From JBOGZD01 sp050697155 (GTDB lineage: Bacteria > Actinomycetota > Thermoleophilia > Solirubrobacterales > 70-9): 11,217 nucleotides of DNA. The translations under genes and the position numbers were made by a program. Within the stretch, counting starts at the first letter, position 1. Every line of letters starts with the position of its first letter. Below are positions 1 through 5,573 of this stretch, piece after piece. The stretch is from the NCBI GenBank assembly GCA_050697155.1, contig JBOGZD010000094.1, forward strand, positions 1 through 11,217. The letters run 5' to 3'. The notes under the pieces are model-generated. The model did not search any database and had not been told where the DNA came from. It worked only from the letters and a program-made list of their open reading frames with translations.

Positions 1-1164
1 ATGGCCACCGTCGCCGACGTCCAGCCCGCCTACGCGCTGCCGCAGGAGTTCGAGGACTTCCGCGAGACGATCCGCCGGATGGTGGTCGAGCGGGTCGAGC
101 CGCGGGCGGCCGAGATCGACGCCACCGCCGAGTACCCACGCGACATCCGCGAGCTGTTCGCCTCCCACGACCTGATGGGGCTGCCGTTCGAGGCCGAGCA
201 CGGCGGCACCGGCACCGGCGCCCTGATGCTCAACATCGCGGTCGAGGAGGTCGCCCGCGCCTGCGCCTCGAGCGCGCTGATCCTGATGATCCAGGAGCTC
301 GGCACGCTGCCGATCAAGCTGTTCGGCACCGACGAGCAGAAGCAGCGCTTCCTGCCGCGCTGCGCGACGGGCGAGTGGACGCCGGCGTTCGCGCTCTCTG
401 AGCCCGAGGCGGGCTCGGACCCGGGCGGGATGCGGACCAAGGCGGTCCGGGACGGCGACGAATGGGTGATCGACGGGACCAAGAACTGGATCACCAACCT
501 CGGCATCGCCGATTTCTACATCTGCTTCGCCATCACCGATCCCGAGGCAGGGCATTCGCGCGGGATCTCGGCCTTCATCGTCGAGGCCGACCGGCCGGGC
601 TTCAGCGTCGGCAAGCTCGAGCACAAGATGGGCATCCGCGGCTCGCCCACCGGCCAGCCGATCTTCGACGGCGTCCGGGTGCCGGCCGAGAACCTGATCG
701 GCACCGAGAACGAGGGATTCAAGGTGGCGATGGCGACCCTGGACCGCTCGCGGCTGGGCGTCGCAGCGCAGGCGACCGGCATCGCCCAGGGCGCCACCGA
801 CTACGCCGCCGCCTACGCCCAGGAGCGCCACCAGTTCGGCAAGCCGATCGCCTCCTTCCAGGGGATCCAGTTCAAGCTGGCCGAGATGGAGACCCGCACG
901 GCCGCCGCCCGCGAGCTGCTCTACCGCGCCTGCTCGAAGGTCGACGCCGGCGACGCCGACATGGGCAAGCACTCGGCGATGGCGAAGCTGTTCGCCTCGG
1001 ACACCGCGATGTGGGTCACGACCGAGGCGGTCCAGGTCCTCGGCGGCTACGGCTACGTCAACGAGTACCCGGTCGAGCGGATGATGCGCGACGCGAAGAT
1101 CACCCAGATCTACGAGGGCACCAACGAGATCCAGCGCCTGGTCATAGCCCGCACCCTGGTCTGA
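1..1164 (+). CDS. Acyl-CoA dehydrogenase
   Basis: FAD-dependent acyl-CoA dehydrogenase of 387 residues, the usual family length. It would catalyse alpha,beta-dehydrogenation of an acyl-CoA, the first step of beta-oxidation or of branched-chain amino-acid breakdown, passing electrons to ETF in the cytoplasm. The three-domain fold can be followed: helical N-terminal part, the first family signature ALSEPEAGSD at 131-140, beta-domain residues around WITN at 163-166, and the C-terminal signature QVLGGYGY at 345-352 followed by VERMMRDAKI. Glu372 in YEGTNEIQR is in the position of the catalytic base of short- and medium-chain and several branched-chain enzymes. The ATG is the first base of the window, so upstream signals and a longer start cannot be checked, but the N-terminus aligns as complete. 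Chain-length specificity cannot be read from the sequence. It converges with the DUF559 gene on the other strand. Confidence 0.95.
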   Translation: MATVADVQPAYALPQEFEDFRETIRRMVVERVEPRAAEIDATAEYPRDIRELFASHDLMGLPFEAEHGGTGTGALMLNIAVEEVARACASSALILMIQELGTLPIKLFGTDEQKQRFLPRCATGEWTPAFALSEPEAGSDPGGMRTKAVRDGDEWVIDGTKNWITNLGIADFYICFAITDPEAGHSRGISAFIVEADRPGFSVGKLEHKMGIRGSPTGQPIFDGVRVPAENLIGTENEGFKVAMATLDRSRLGVAAQATGIAQGATDYAAAYAQERHQFGKPIASFQGIQFKLAEMETRTAAARELLYRACSKVDAGDADMGKHSAMAKLFASDTAMWVTTEAVQVLGGYGYVNEYPVERMMRDAKITQIYEGTNEIQRLVIARTLV

Positions 1165-1205
1165 GCGCGCCGCCCACGGCGACGGGCAAAGCGAGGGCGA
1201 CACCT

Positions 1206-1254
1206 CGGCCGTCCTGCCCAGGTGGTCGTATGCGCCACCTAAGCAGGACGGCCG
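1206..1254. terminator. Strong hairpin between convergent genes, built on the left cassette repeat
   Basis: Bases 1206-1217 (CGGCCGTCCTGC) are perfectly complementary to 1243-1254. After a 2x2 mismatch (1218-1219 against 1241-1242), 1220-1225 (AGGTGG) pairs with 1235-1240, leaving a 9-nt loop. It lies 41 nt after the acyl-CoA dehydrogenase stop and spans the last codons and stop of the opposing DUF559 gene, so it could act as a bidirectional terminator. No T-tract follows on either strand, so rho-independent termination is uncertain. The core of the same sequence is repeated at the other end of the DUF559 gene, which suggests a role beyond termination. Confidence 0.5.
1211..1249. repeat. Palindromic repeat, copy at the 3' end of the DUF559 gene
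   Basis: A 39-bp imperfect palindrome with outer arms GTCCTGC and GCAGGAC. Read on the minus strand it is GTCCTGCTTAGGTGG, then CG, CATACGA, then CCACCTGGGCAGGAC. It matches the copy at 2122-2160 in both 15-nt arms, with three differences per arm, and in the core CATAYGA after a one-base shift. The TAG stop codon of the DUF559 gene (1241-1239) lies inside its first arm. It may be the end of a mobile cassette, a REP-like element, or a protein-binding site. Confidence 0.75.
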
Positions 1255-2141
1255 GGCTGGAGGAGCGAGCGAAGCTCGGTCAGCATGAGCGCCGGATTCG
1301 CGAACACGTCGCCGTACGTGTAGCGGCGAAACTGGTCACCCCGCGCATGCGCCTCCCGCTCTCGCCGACGGTCCTGCTCCCAGGCGTGGCGGGAGCCGTG
1401 GTAGCGGTAGCTGTCGACTTCGATCGTGAGCCGGTGCTCGGGCCAGCGGCAGTCGACGCGCCGTCCCCCGGCGGGCCGGTTGGTCTGCGGCAGCGGCAGC
1501 TTGGCGCCGTGCAGGACCTCCAGGAAGCCTCGCTCGAGCTTGCTCAGGGTGACCCGCTCGTCACCTCGCAGGACTCGCCGCAGCTTTGCGGCGCCCGGGC
1601 TGCTGGGACGCCGCTCGAGCACCGCCTCGACCTGAGCGGGAGTGGTGCGGAAACGCACCCCCGCCTCGTGGCATGCGCGGGCCAGCTCCTCGGCCGCCAT
1701 CGCCGCCGCGAGGTCCACAAGCGTGCGCGGCACGGTGGTGATCGGTATCGCTCGCCAGCTCGTGGCATCGAGTGGGTGGATGACGCGAGACCGCCGCGTG
1801 ATCACACCTGGGATCCGCCGTTCAGTCGGCGTGATCACCTCGGGCTCAGGCTCCTGCCCGCGGACGAGTCCATACAGGTGGGCCGCCGCTCGTCCGCTCA
1901 GAAGCGCGCCATCTCCACACGCGCGGGCGGCGGCCAGGTAGCGCGCCTCCGTGCTCGGTGCCCGGTGCCCGACCCGGTAGACGCCTCGGTAGACCCGCAG
2001 AAGCGCACCCTTGCGCAGTCGTCGCGTGATCTCATCGACGGACACGTCGGCGGCAAGTGCCTCGGCTCGCGTCACCACCCCATGCTGGGCGCTGGCGATC
2101 CGCTCGAGCTTGCGCTCGGCTGTCCTGTCCTGATGGCTCAT
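1239..2141 (-). CDS. Winged-helix (AbiEi-like) and DUF559 putative endonuclease
   Basis: 300 residues, start ATG at 2141. Residues 1-60 (AERKLERIASAQHGVVTRAEALA, then RRLRKGALLRVYRGVYRVG) look like the winged-helix N-terminus of AbiEi-type proteins. A middle region around 75-145 has the usual SGRAAAHLYGL and VPRTLVDLA segments. The C-terminal part (about 198-297) is a DUF559/Vsr-like PD-(D/E)XK nuclease domain: E203 in SKLERGF, then VDCRWPEHRLTIEVDS with D230, E241 and D243 as likely metal ligands, and HGSRHAWEQDRRRE. Family knowledge predicts DNA binding plus nicking or cutting; the biological role of these proteins is not established. No nucleotidyltransferase partner (AbiEii) is adjacent, so this is not a standard AbiE toxin-antitoxin pair. 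Start and stop codons both lie in the flanking palindromic repeats. The same reading frame stays open upstream, but only as the antisense of the phosphodiesterase gene, so the start at MSHQDRT is preferred. Confidence 0.85.
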   Translation of the reverse strand: MSHQDRTAERKLERIASAQHGVVTRAEALAADVSVDEITRRLRKGALLRVYRGVYRVGHRAPSTEARYLAAARACGDGALLSGRAAAHLYGLVRGQEPEPEVITPTERRIPGVITRRSRVIHPLDATSWRAIPITTVPRTLVDLAAAMAAEELARACHEAGVRFRTTPAQVEAVLERRPSSPGAAKLRRVLRGDERVTLSKLERGFLEVLHGAKLPLPQTNRPAGGRRVDCRWPEHRLTIEVDSYRYHGSRHAWEQDRRREREAHARGDQFRRYTYGDVFANPALMLTELRSLLQPGRPA

Positions 2142-2160
2142 ATGACCACTTAGGCAGGAC
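2122..2160. repeat. Palindromic repeat, copy at the 5' end of the DUF559 gene
   Basis: 39 bp with outer arms GTCCTG and CAGGAC. On the minus strand it reads GTCCTGCCTAAGTGG, then T, CATATGA, G, then CCATCAGGACAGGAC. It is a less perfect palindrome than the 1211-1249 copy but clearly related to it. The DUF559 start codon (2141-2139) is inside the core. The position suits an operator for the encoded winged-helix protein; characterised AbiEi proteins repress their own promoters by binding inverted repeats. The second copy at the gene's 3' end is better explained by a cassette boundary. Confidence 0.72.
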
Positions 2161-2164
2161 GACC

Positions 2165-2179
2165 GGGGGATTCTCCCCC
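2165..2179 (-). terminator. Small GC hairpin after the phosphodiesterase gene
   Basis: GGGGGA at 2165-2170 and TCCCCC at 2174-2179 form a perfect 6-bp stem with a 3-nt loop, 12 nt beyond the phosphodiesterase stop codon and just before the DUF559 repeat. A run of eight C on the plus strand (2175-2182) overlaps it. There is no T-tract, so termination is possible but unproven. If it works, the DUF559 gene is not simply co-transcribed from the phosphodiesterase. Confidence 0.35.
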
Positions 2180-2191
2180 CCCTTACGACCC

Positions 2192-3196
2192 TCAGCCGCA
2201 GGGGTCGACGCCGTCCGGGCGGCCGGGGCCGAAGACGTTCTCGCGCACCAGGAAGGCCTCGTAGCGGCTCGGATAGGCGGTCATGATCCCGTCGACGCAG
2301 TAGGAATGGAGCTCGCGGTAGAGCTCGTCGCTCTCCTCCTCGTGGTCGGGGAAGATGTGGACGGCGAAACCGTCGGCGTGGGCGCGGGCGATGAAGCCGG
2401 GGGTTGCCACCGGAACCCCCTCGAACTGGACCGGGATCTGGATCGCGACGTGGTTGCCCGCCGGCGGCACGCTGGTGGTGAAGTAGACGGCGACCGAGGC
2501 GAGCCCCGGCGCGGTGCCGACCGCCGGCGCGAGCTCGCTGAAGCGGGCGACCGCGGCGTCGTTGAAGGACACGACGATCACCTCGTGGGCGCGCTCTGGG
2601 CGCTGGTTGAGGAAGGCGGCGAGCAGCTCGGCGGTGCGCTGGAACGACTCGAGGTCGCCGTCGGAGTCGCCCTTGATCTCGATGTTGATCGGCTTGTTCG
2701 GGAAGCGGCGAAAGACCTCTCCCAGCAGCGGGATGCGAAAGTCGCGCCGCCGGTAGCGCCCGGGCTTGCCCGGTGGCCTGCGCTCGCCGGTGCGCACCCC
2801 GCGCAGCGGATACTCGCTCTCGGGCAGCCCGCGAACGGCGTTGCGGCCAGGGACGAAGTTGTAGGCGGCGTCGAGCCGCTTGAGCCTGGCCCACGGGGTG
2901 GCGCTGACGTAGCCGCTGCCGTCGGTTGTGCGATCGACCGTGGCGTCGTGGATCACCACCAGGCGGCCGTCCGCTGTGGAGTGCACGTCGAGCTCGAGCA
3001 TGTCGGCTCCCTTGCGGACCGCCCGGCGAAAGGCGTAGATCGTGTTCGAGGGCGCCTCCCACTCCCCGCCCTGATGGGCGAGGTCGATCACCCGGCGCTC
3101 CAGCCACGGGTTCGCGGAGCTCTGGGCGGCGACCGACTGCGCGCTCGCCGCGAGCACCGCCACCGCGAGTGCCACCACCCCGAGTGAGCGCTTCAT
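2192..3196 (-). CDS. Secreted glycerophosphodiester phosphodiesterase
   Basis: 334 residues from ATG at 3196; an in-frame ATG 30 nt upstream would put ten extra residues before an otherwise clean signal peptide. Residues 1-25 are a Sec signal (KR, hydrophobic stretch, AAQ cleavage region). The GDPD TIM-barrel follows: AHQGG at 40-44 with catalytic His41, E68 and D70 in LELDVH, His83 in VIHD, INIEIK at 170-175, and VDGIMTAYPS near 301-310. The reaction is hydrolysis of glycerophosphodiesters to glycerol 3-phosphate and an alcohol, outside the membrane. The family usually has HR at the first catalytic motif and ENT further on; here they are HQ and SNT. C300 and C333 could form a disulfide. The start has no Shine-Dalgarno but has TACGCT 8 nt upstream. 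A link to the glycerol kinase and acyltransferase in the window is plausible. Confidence 0.88.
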   Translation of the reverse strand: MKRSLGVVALAVAVLAASAQSVAAQSSANPWLERRVIDLAHQGGEWEAPSNTIYAFRRAVRKGADMLELDVHSTADGRLVVIHDATVDRTTDGSGYVSATPWARLKRLDAAYNFVPGRNAVRGLPESEYPLRGVRTGERRPPGKPGRYRRRDFRIPLLGEVFRRFPNKPINIEIKGDSDGDLESFQRTAELLAAFLNQRPERAHEVIVVSFNDAAVARFSELAPAVGTAPGLASVAVYFTTSVPPAGNHVAIQIPVQFEGVPVATPGFIARAHADGFAVHIFPDHEEESDELYRELHSYCVDGIMTAYPSRYEAFLVRENVFGPGRPDGVDPCG

Positions 3197-3204
3197 CGCC
3201 GGCC

Positions 3205-3210
3205 AGCGTA
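3205..3210 (-). promoter_or_regulatory. Candidate -10 element of a leaderless phosphodiesterase mRNA
   Basis: TACGCT on the minus strand, 8 nt before the start codon at 3196. It fits the TANNNT actinobacterial -10, and at that spacing transcription would begin at or next to the ATG. No Shine-Dalgarno and no clear -35 are visible. It is one of five similar sites in the window. Confidence 0.45.
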
Positions 3211-3251
3211 GCCCTGCGCGGGGCACGCCGCGCCGGCCCCGGATTCGCGCA

Positions 3252-3257
3252 TAGAGT
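3252..3257 (+). promoter_or_regulatory. Candidate -10 element for the FabG-like SDR gene
   Basis: TAGAGT (TANNNT type) 50 nt before the SDR start codon. It would begin transcription around 3264, just ahead of the palindrome at 3266-3283. No convincing -35 hexamer is seen. The downstream gene has its own Shine-Dalgarno, so a leadered transcript is expected here. Confidence 0.35.
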
Positions 3258-3265
3258 GCCGACCC

Positions 3266-3283
3266 TTACACGAAACGCTGTAA
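3266..3283. promoter_or_regulatory. Inverted repeat TTACA-N8-TGTAA, candidate operator
   Basis: Perfect 5-bp half-sites TTACA (3266-3270) and TGTAA (3279-3283) separated by 8 bp, in AT-rich contrast to the surroundings. The site lies between the divergent phosphodiesterase and SDR genes, just downstream of a candidate -10. Size and spacing suit a dimeric helix-turn-helix repressor of TetR or GntR type. No regulator gene is present in the window, so the binder is unknown. Confidence 0.4.
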
Positions 3284-3307
3284 CCGAACCAGGAGCGAAT
3301 CGAGAAG

Positions 3308-4135
3308 ATGGGACTGCTTGACGGCAAGGCGGCGATCGTCACCGGGTCGGCCCGGGGAATCGGCCGCGCGACCGCGGAGCTCTTCGTCCGCGAGGGCGCC
3401 AGGGTGCTGATCAACGACATCGACGGCGACGCCGCCGAACAGGCGGCAGGCGAGATCGAAGGCGAGACGGCGGTGTTCGCCGGCGACCTCACCCAGCCCG
3501 ACCTCCCCGACGAGCTGGTGGCCAAGGCGGTGGACGCCTTCGGCGCGGTCGACATCGTGGTCAACAACGCCGGCTACACCTGGGACGGGGTGGTCCACCG
3601 GATGACCGACGAGCAGTTCCAGGCCATGCTCGACATCCACACGATCGTCCCCTTCCGGGTCACCCGCGCGATCGCGCCCCACTGGCGCGAGGCGGCGAAG
3701 GCCGAGCAGGCCGAGGGCAAGGAGGTGTTCCGCAAGGTCGTCAACGTCACCTCGATCTCGGGCACGATGGGCAACGCCGGCCAAGTGAACTACTCGGCCG
3801 CGAAGGCCGGCGTGGTCGGGTTCACCAAGACGCTCGCCAAGGAGTGGGGCGGGTTCAAGATCAACTGCAACGCGGTCGCCTTCGGCTTCATCGAGACGCG
3901 GCTGACCCAGGCGAAGGAGAAGGGCGAGTCGATCGAGGTCGGCGGCGAGAAGGTCGAGATCGGCGTCCCCGAGCAGATGCGCACGATGGCCTCGATGATC
4001 ATCCCGCTCGGCCGCCCGGCCCAGCCGGAGGAGGCCGCCGCCCCTGTGCTGTTCCTCAGCTCCCAGCTGAGCAACTACGTCCACGGGCAGGTGTTGAACG
4101 TGACGGGGGGACAGTTCGGAGGGATGACGACCTAG
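3308..4135 (+). CDS. FabG-like short-chain dehydrogenase/reductase
   Basis: 275-residue SDR, likely an NAD(P)-dependent 3-oxoacyl (acyl-CoA or ACP) reductase or hydroxyacyl dehydrogenase. The Rossmann motif TGSARGIG is at 12-19, D60 in the adenine-contacting position, NNAG at 86-89, and the catalytic set S149, Y162, K166 (NVTSISG and YSAAK). The fourth tetrad residue, normally Asn in a pattern such as ETNLSSVF, is His111 in LDIHTIVPF. The segment at 125-143 (HWREAAKAEQAEGKEVFRK) is longer and more charged than in E. coli FabG. The start ATG is preceded by AGGAG at 3291-3295 (12-nt spacer). The stop codon abuts the start of the next gene, so the two are probably co-transcribed. The family assignment is firm; the substrate is inference. 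Confidence 0.92.
   Translation: MGLLDGKAAIVTGSARGIGRATAELFVREGARVLINDIDGDAAEQAAGEIEGETAVFAGDLTQPDLPDELVAKAVDAFGAVDIVVNNAGYTWDGVVHRMTDEQFQAMLDIHTIVPFRVTRAIAPHWREAAKAEQAEGKEVFRKVVNVTSISGTMGNAGQVNYSAAKAGVVGFTKTLAKEWGGFKINCNAVAFGFIETRLTQAKEKGESIEVGGEKVEIGVPEQMRTMASMIIPLGRPAQPEEAAAPVLFLSSQLSNYVHGQVLNVTGGQFGGMTT
4118..4123 (+). promoter_or_regulatory. Ribosome-binding site of the repeat protein inside the SDR 3' end
   Basis: GGAGGG lies within the last codons of the SDR gene, 12 nt before the ATG at 4136. This supports that ATG as the start and suggests translational coupling, since the upstream stop codon (4133-4135) and this start are directly adjacent. Confidence 0.5.
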
Positions 4136-4603
4136 ATGGCTGCAAACCTGCGCATCCTCGTGATCGGAGGCGTGGCTCTCGCGGCGCTGGCAACGACCGT
4201 GACCCTGCTGTCCACGGCCATTGCGGGGAGCGGTGGCGCGAGGTGCTTGGGCGAGGAGGTGACGATCGCGGCCTCCGGCCCGACGACCAACGGCACGCCG
4301 CGCAAGGACGTGATCAAGGGCAGCGCCGGCAGCGACGTGATCAATGGTCGCGGCGGCGGCGACCTGATCTGCGGCGGCGGCGGGAAGGACGCGATCAAGG
4401 GCGGCGGGGGAGACGACCGGATCTCCGGTCACGGCGGCAGCGACCTGATCTTCGGCGGCCGCGGCGGCGACAAGCTCTTCGGCCGCGGCGGTGGCGATCG
4501 CTTGGACGGCGGCCCCGGCCGCGATCTCTGCAAAGGCGGCGCCGGGCGCGACCTCGCGCTCGGCAGAACCTGCGAGAAGATCCGCGGCGCCGAAGAGGTC
4601 TAG
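4136..4603 (+). CDS. Secreted RTX-type calcium-binding repeat protein
   Basis: 155 residues. Residues 1-30 form a signal peptide or N-terminal membrane anchor (MAANLR, then a long hydrophobic stretch ending in AIAG). Residues 53-142 are ten back-to-back nonapeptides of the form GGxGxDxUx, for example GSAGSDVIN, GRGGGDLIC and GHGGSDLIF, the calcium-binding parallel beta-roll of RTX proteins. C37, C79, C132 and C146 may form disulfides. RTX repeats usually sit in large type I-secreted proteins; here they make up most of a small protein with a Sec-like signal and no catalytic domain. It would act outside the cell or at the surface, folding on calcium binding. It starts directly after the SDR stop and looks co-transcribed, although no functional link is obvious. 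Confidence 0.8.
   Translation: MAANLRILVIGGVALAALATTVTLLSTAIAGSGGARCLGEEVTIAASGPTTNGTPRKDVIKGSAGSDVINGRGGGDLICGGGGKDAIKGGGGDDRISGHGGSDLIFGGRGGDKLFGRGGGDRLDGGPGRDLCKGGAGRDLALGRTCEKIRGAEEV
4292..4561 (+). repeat. Ten tandem 27-nt RTX nonapeptide repeats
   Basis: Ten consecutive 9-codon units (residues 53-142) in strict 27-nt period with no insertions. Gly at position 1 and Asp at position 6 are kept in all ten. The nucleotide copies are degenerate, so this is an old protein-level repeat, not a recent DNA expansion. Confidence 0.8.
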
Positions 4604-4648
4604 CGCCTCCGGGTCGGCCCGGTTCGAGCCCGCCGCGGAAGGCCCGGG

Positions 4649-5497
4649 TCAGTGCTCCGGACGGCGCTCCTCGGCCGGGAGCTCACCGGACTCGCCGTAG
4701 CTTCCCGGCGGCCACGAGCCGAACCAGTTGTCACGGGCGCCGTCGAGGGTGATCACGGAGCCCGAGAAGAAGTCGCCGGCGGGCGAGGCCAGGTAGGCGA
4801 TCAGCCAGGCCATCTCCTCCTCGGTCCCGAGGCGGCCGAGCGGGACCGTCCCGGCGACGTTGTCGACGATCACCTGCGGATACTTGGTCCGCAGGGTCTC
4901 GGTGTCGAACTGCCCCGCGGCGATCGCGCACAGGCGGATCCCGAACCGAGCCCACTCCACCGAGAGCGTGCGCATCATGTTCTCGACCGCGGCCCGGGCG
5001 GCGCCGGAGTGGACCATCCCTGGCATCCCGTTGTGGGGTGAGATCGTGATGCTGACGACCTTGCCCGACCGCTGCGGGATGAACGCCTTCGTCGCCGCCG
5101 CGTGGGTCATCAGCCAGGTGCCGGTGACGTTGAGCTCGATCACCGTCCGAAAGCCTTTCGGGGTGATCGTCTCGGCGGGGCTCATGAACTGCCCGCCGGC
5201 GTTGTTGACCAGCACGTCGATGCGGCCGTGGCGTTCGAGCACGCCGTCGATCAGCGCCTCGACCGCGTCTTCGTCGCGGATGTCCATCGCCACCGACTCG
5301 CCGCGACCGCCGAGCGCCTCGATCTCACCGACGGTCGCCTCGAGCGGCTCGGCGCGGCGCGCGCACCCGACCACGGTCGCCCCGAGCCGGGCCAGCTCGA
5401 GCGCGGTCGCCTTGCCGAGGCCGCTTCCGGCGCCCGAGACGATGCAGACCTGGCGATCGAGCAGGCCGGTGGCGAATATCTGCGAGCCGGCGGCCAT
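4649..5497 (-). CDS. PECR-like trans-2-enoyl-CoA reductase (SDR family)
   Basis: SDR related to peroxisomal trans-2-enoyl-CoA reductase and 2,4-dienoyl-CoA reductase, predicted to use NAD(P)H to reduce an enoyl-CoA. Positions are counted from the upstream ATG at 5530: SGAGSGLG at 32-39, NNAGGQFMSPAE at 109-120, N134, then VHSGAARAAV at 173-182. Like human PECR as I recall it, the classical YxxxK is absent and HSGAARA takes its place, giving Ser175 and Arg179. The C-terminal tail with DNWFGSWPPG also resembles that family. I place the start at ATG 5497 (282 residues): it gives the usual short N-terminus ahead of SQIFATGLLDRQV and has TAGATT 10 nt upstream. The alternative ATG at 5530 adds eleven unremarkable residues. 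Divergent from the lactonase; convergent with the repeat protein. Confidence 0.88.
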   Translation of the reverse strand: MAAGSQIFATGLLDRQVCIVSGAGSGLGKATALELARLGATVVGCARRAEPLEATVGEIEALGGRGESVAMDIRDEDAVEALIDGVLERHGRIDVLVNNAGGQFMSPAETITPKGFRTVIELNVTGTWLMTHAAATKAFIPQRSGKVVSITISPHNGMPGMVHSGAARAAVENMMRTLSVEWARFGIRLCAIAAGQFDTETLRTKYPQVIVDNVAGTVPLGRLGTEEEMAWLIAYLASPAGDFFSGSVITLDGARDNWFGSWPPGSYGESGELPAEERRPEH

Positions 5498-5507
5498 ACG
5501 GGGCCGC

Positions 5508-5513
5508 AATCTA
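5508..5513 (-). promoter_or_regulatory. Candidate -10 element of the PECR-like gene
   Basis: TAGATT on the minus strand in the context CCGGCGGATAGATT, ending 10 nt before the ATG at 5497. A nearly identical context, CCGGCGGATAGCCT, sits at the same 10-nt spacing before the glycerol kinase start. This predicts a leaderless transcript and favours 5497 over 5530 as the start. Confidence 0.5.
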
Positions 5514-5558
5514 TCCGCCGGGGTGGTCATGGCCGCCGTGCGCCGGTGCCGCGACCTC

Positions 5559-5564
5559 TACCCT
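5559..5564 (+). promoter_or_regulatory. Candidate -10 element of the lactonase gene
   Basis: TACCCT 9 nt before the ATG at 5574, with no Shine-Dalgarno between. It is about 45 bp from the divergent -10 of the PECR-like gene, so the two promoters share one short control region. Confidence 0.42.
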
Positions 5565-5573
5565 GCCCCGGCC

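Noticed and set aside
1239..2141. AbiE-type type IV toxin-antitoxin pair
   Set aside because: Only the AbiEi-like winged-helix region is present, fused to a nuclease domain; no AbiEii nucleotidyltransferase is adjacent.
462..2153. 563-residue plus-strand open frame
   Set aside because: It overlaps the acyl-CoA dehydrogenase in another frame and runs antisense to the DUF559 gene; the protein is Arg/Gly/Pro-rich with no family features.
2175..2182. Run of eight C as a phase-variable tract
   Set aside because: It lies in intergenic DNA outside any coding frame or recognisable promoter spacer, and homopolymers of C are common in such GC-rich DNA.
2142..3107. N-terminal extension of the DUF559 reading frame to give a 622-residue protein
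   Set aside because: The added part is low-complexity Arg/Ala/Gly sequence exactly antisense to the phosphodiesterase; the real protein starts at 2141.
3266..4432. 388-residue minus-strand open frame
   Set aside because: It is the antisense of the SDR and the repeat-protein gene and is His/Arg/Asp-rich, as expected for a shadow of GC-rich coding sequence.
4609..4622. CCGGG-TCGG-CCCGG hairpin between the repeat protein and the PECR-like gene
   Set aside because: A 5-bp stem is expected often by chance at this GC content and no T-tract follows; not enough to call a terminator for either convergent gene.
4860..5573. Long N-terminal extension of the lactonase (538-residue form)
   Set aside because: The extension is antisense to the PECR-like gene, Ser/Arg-rich, and lies outside the lactonase fold; a -10 candidate precedes ATG 5574.
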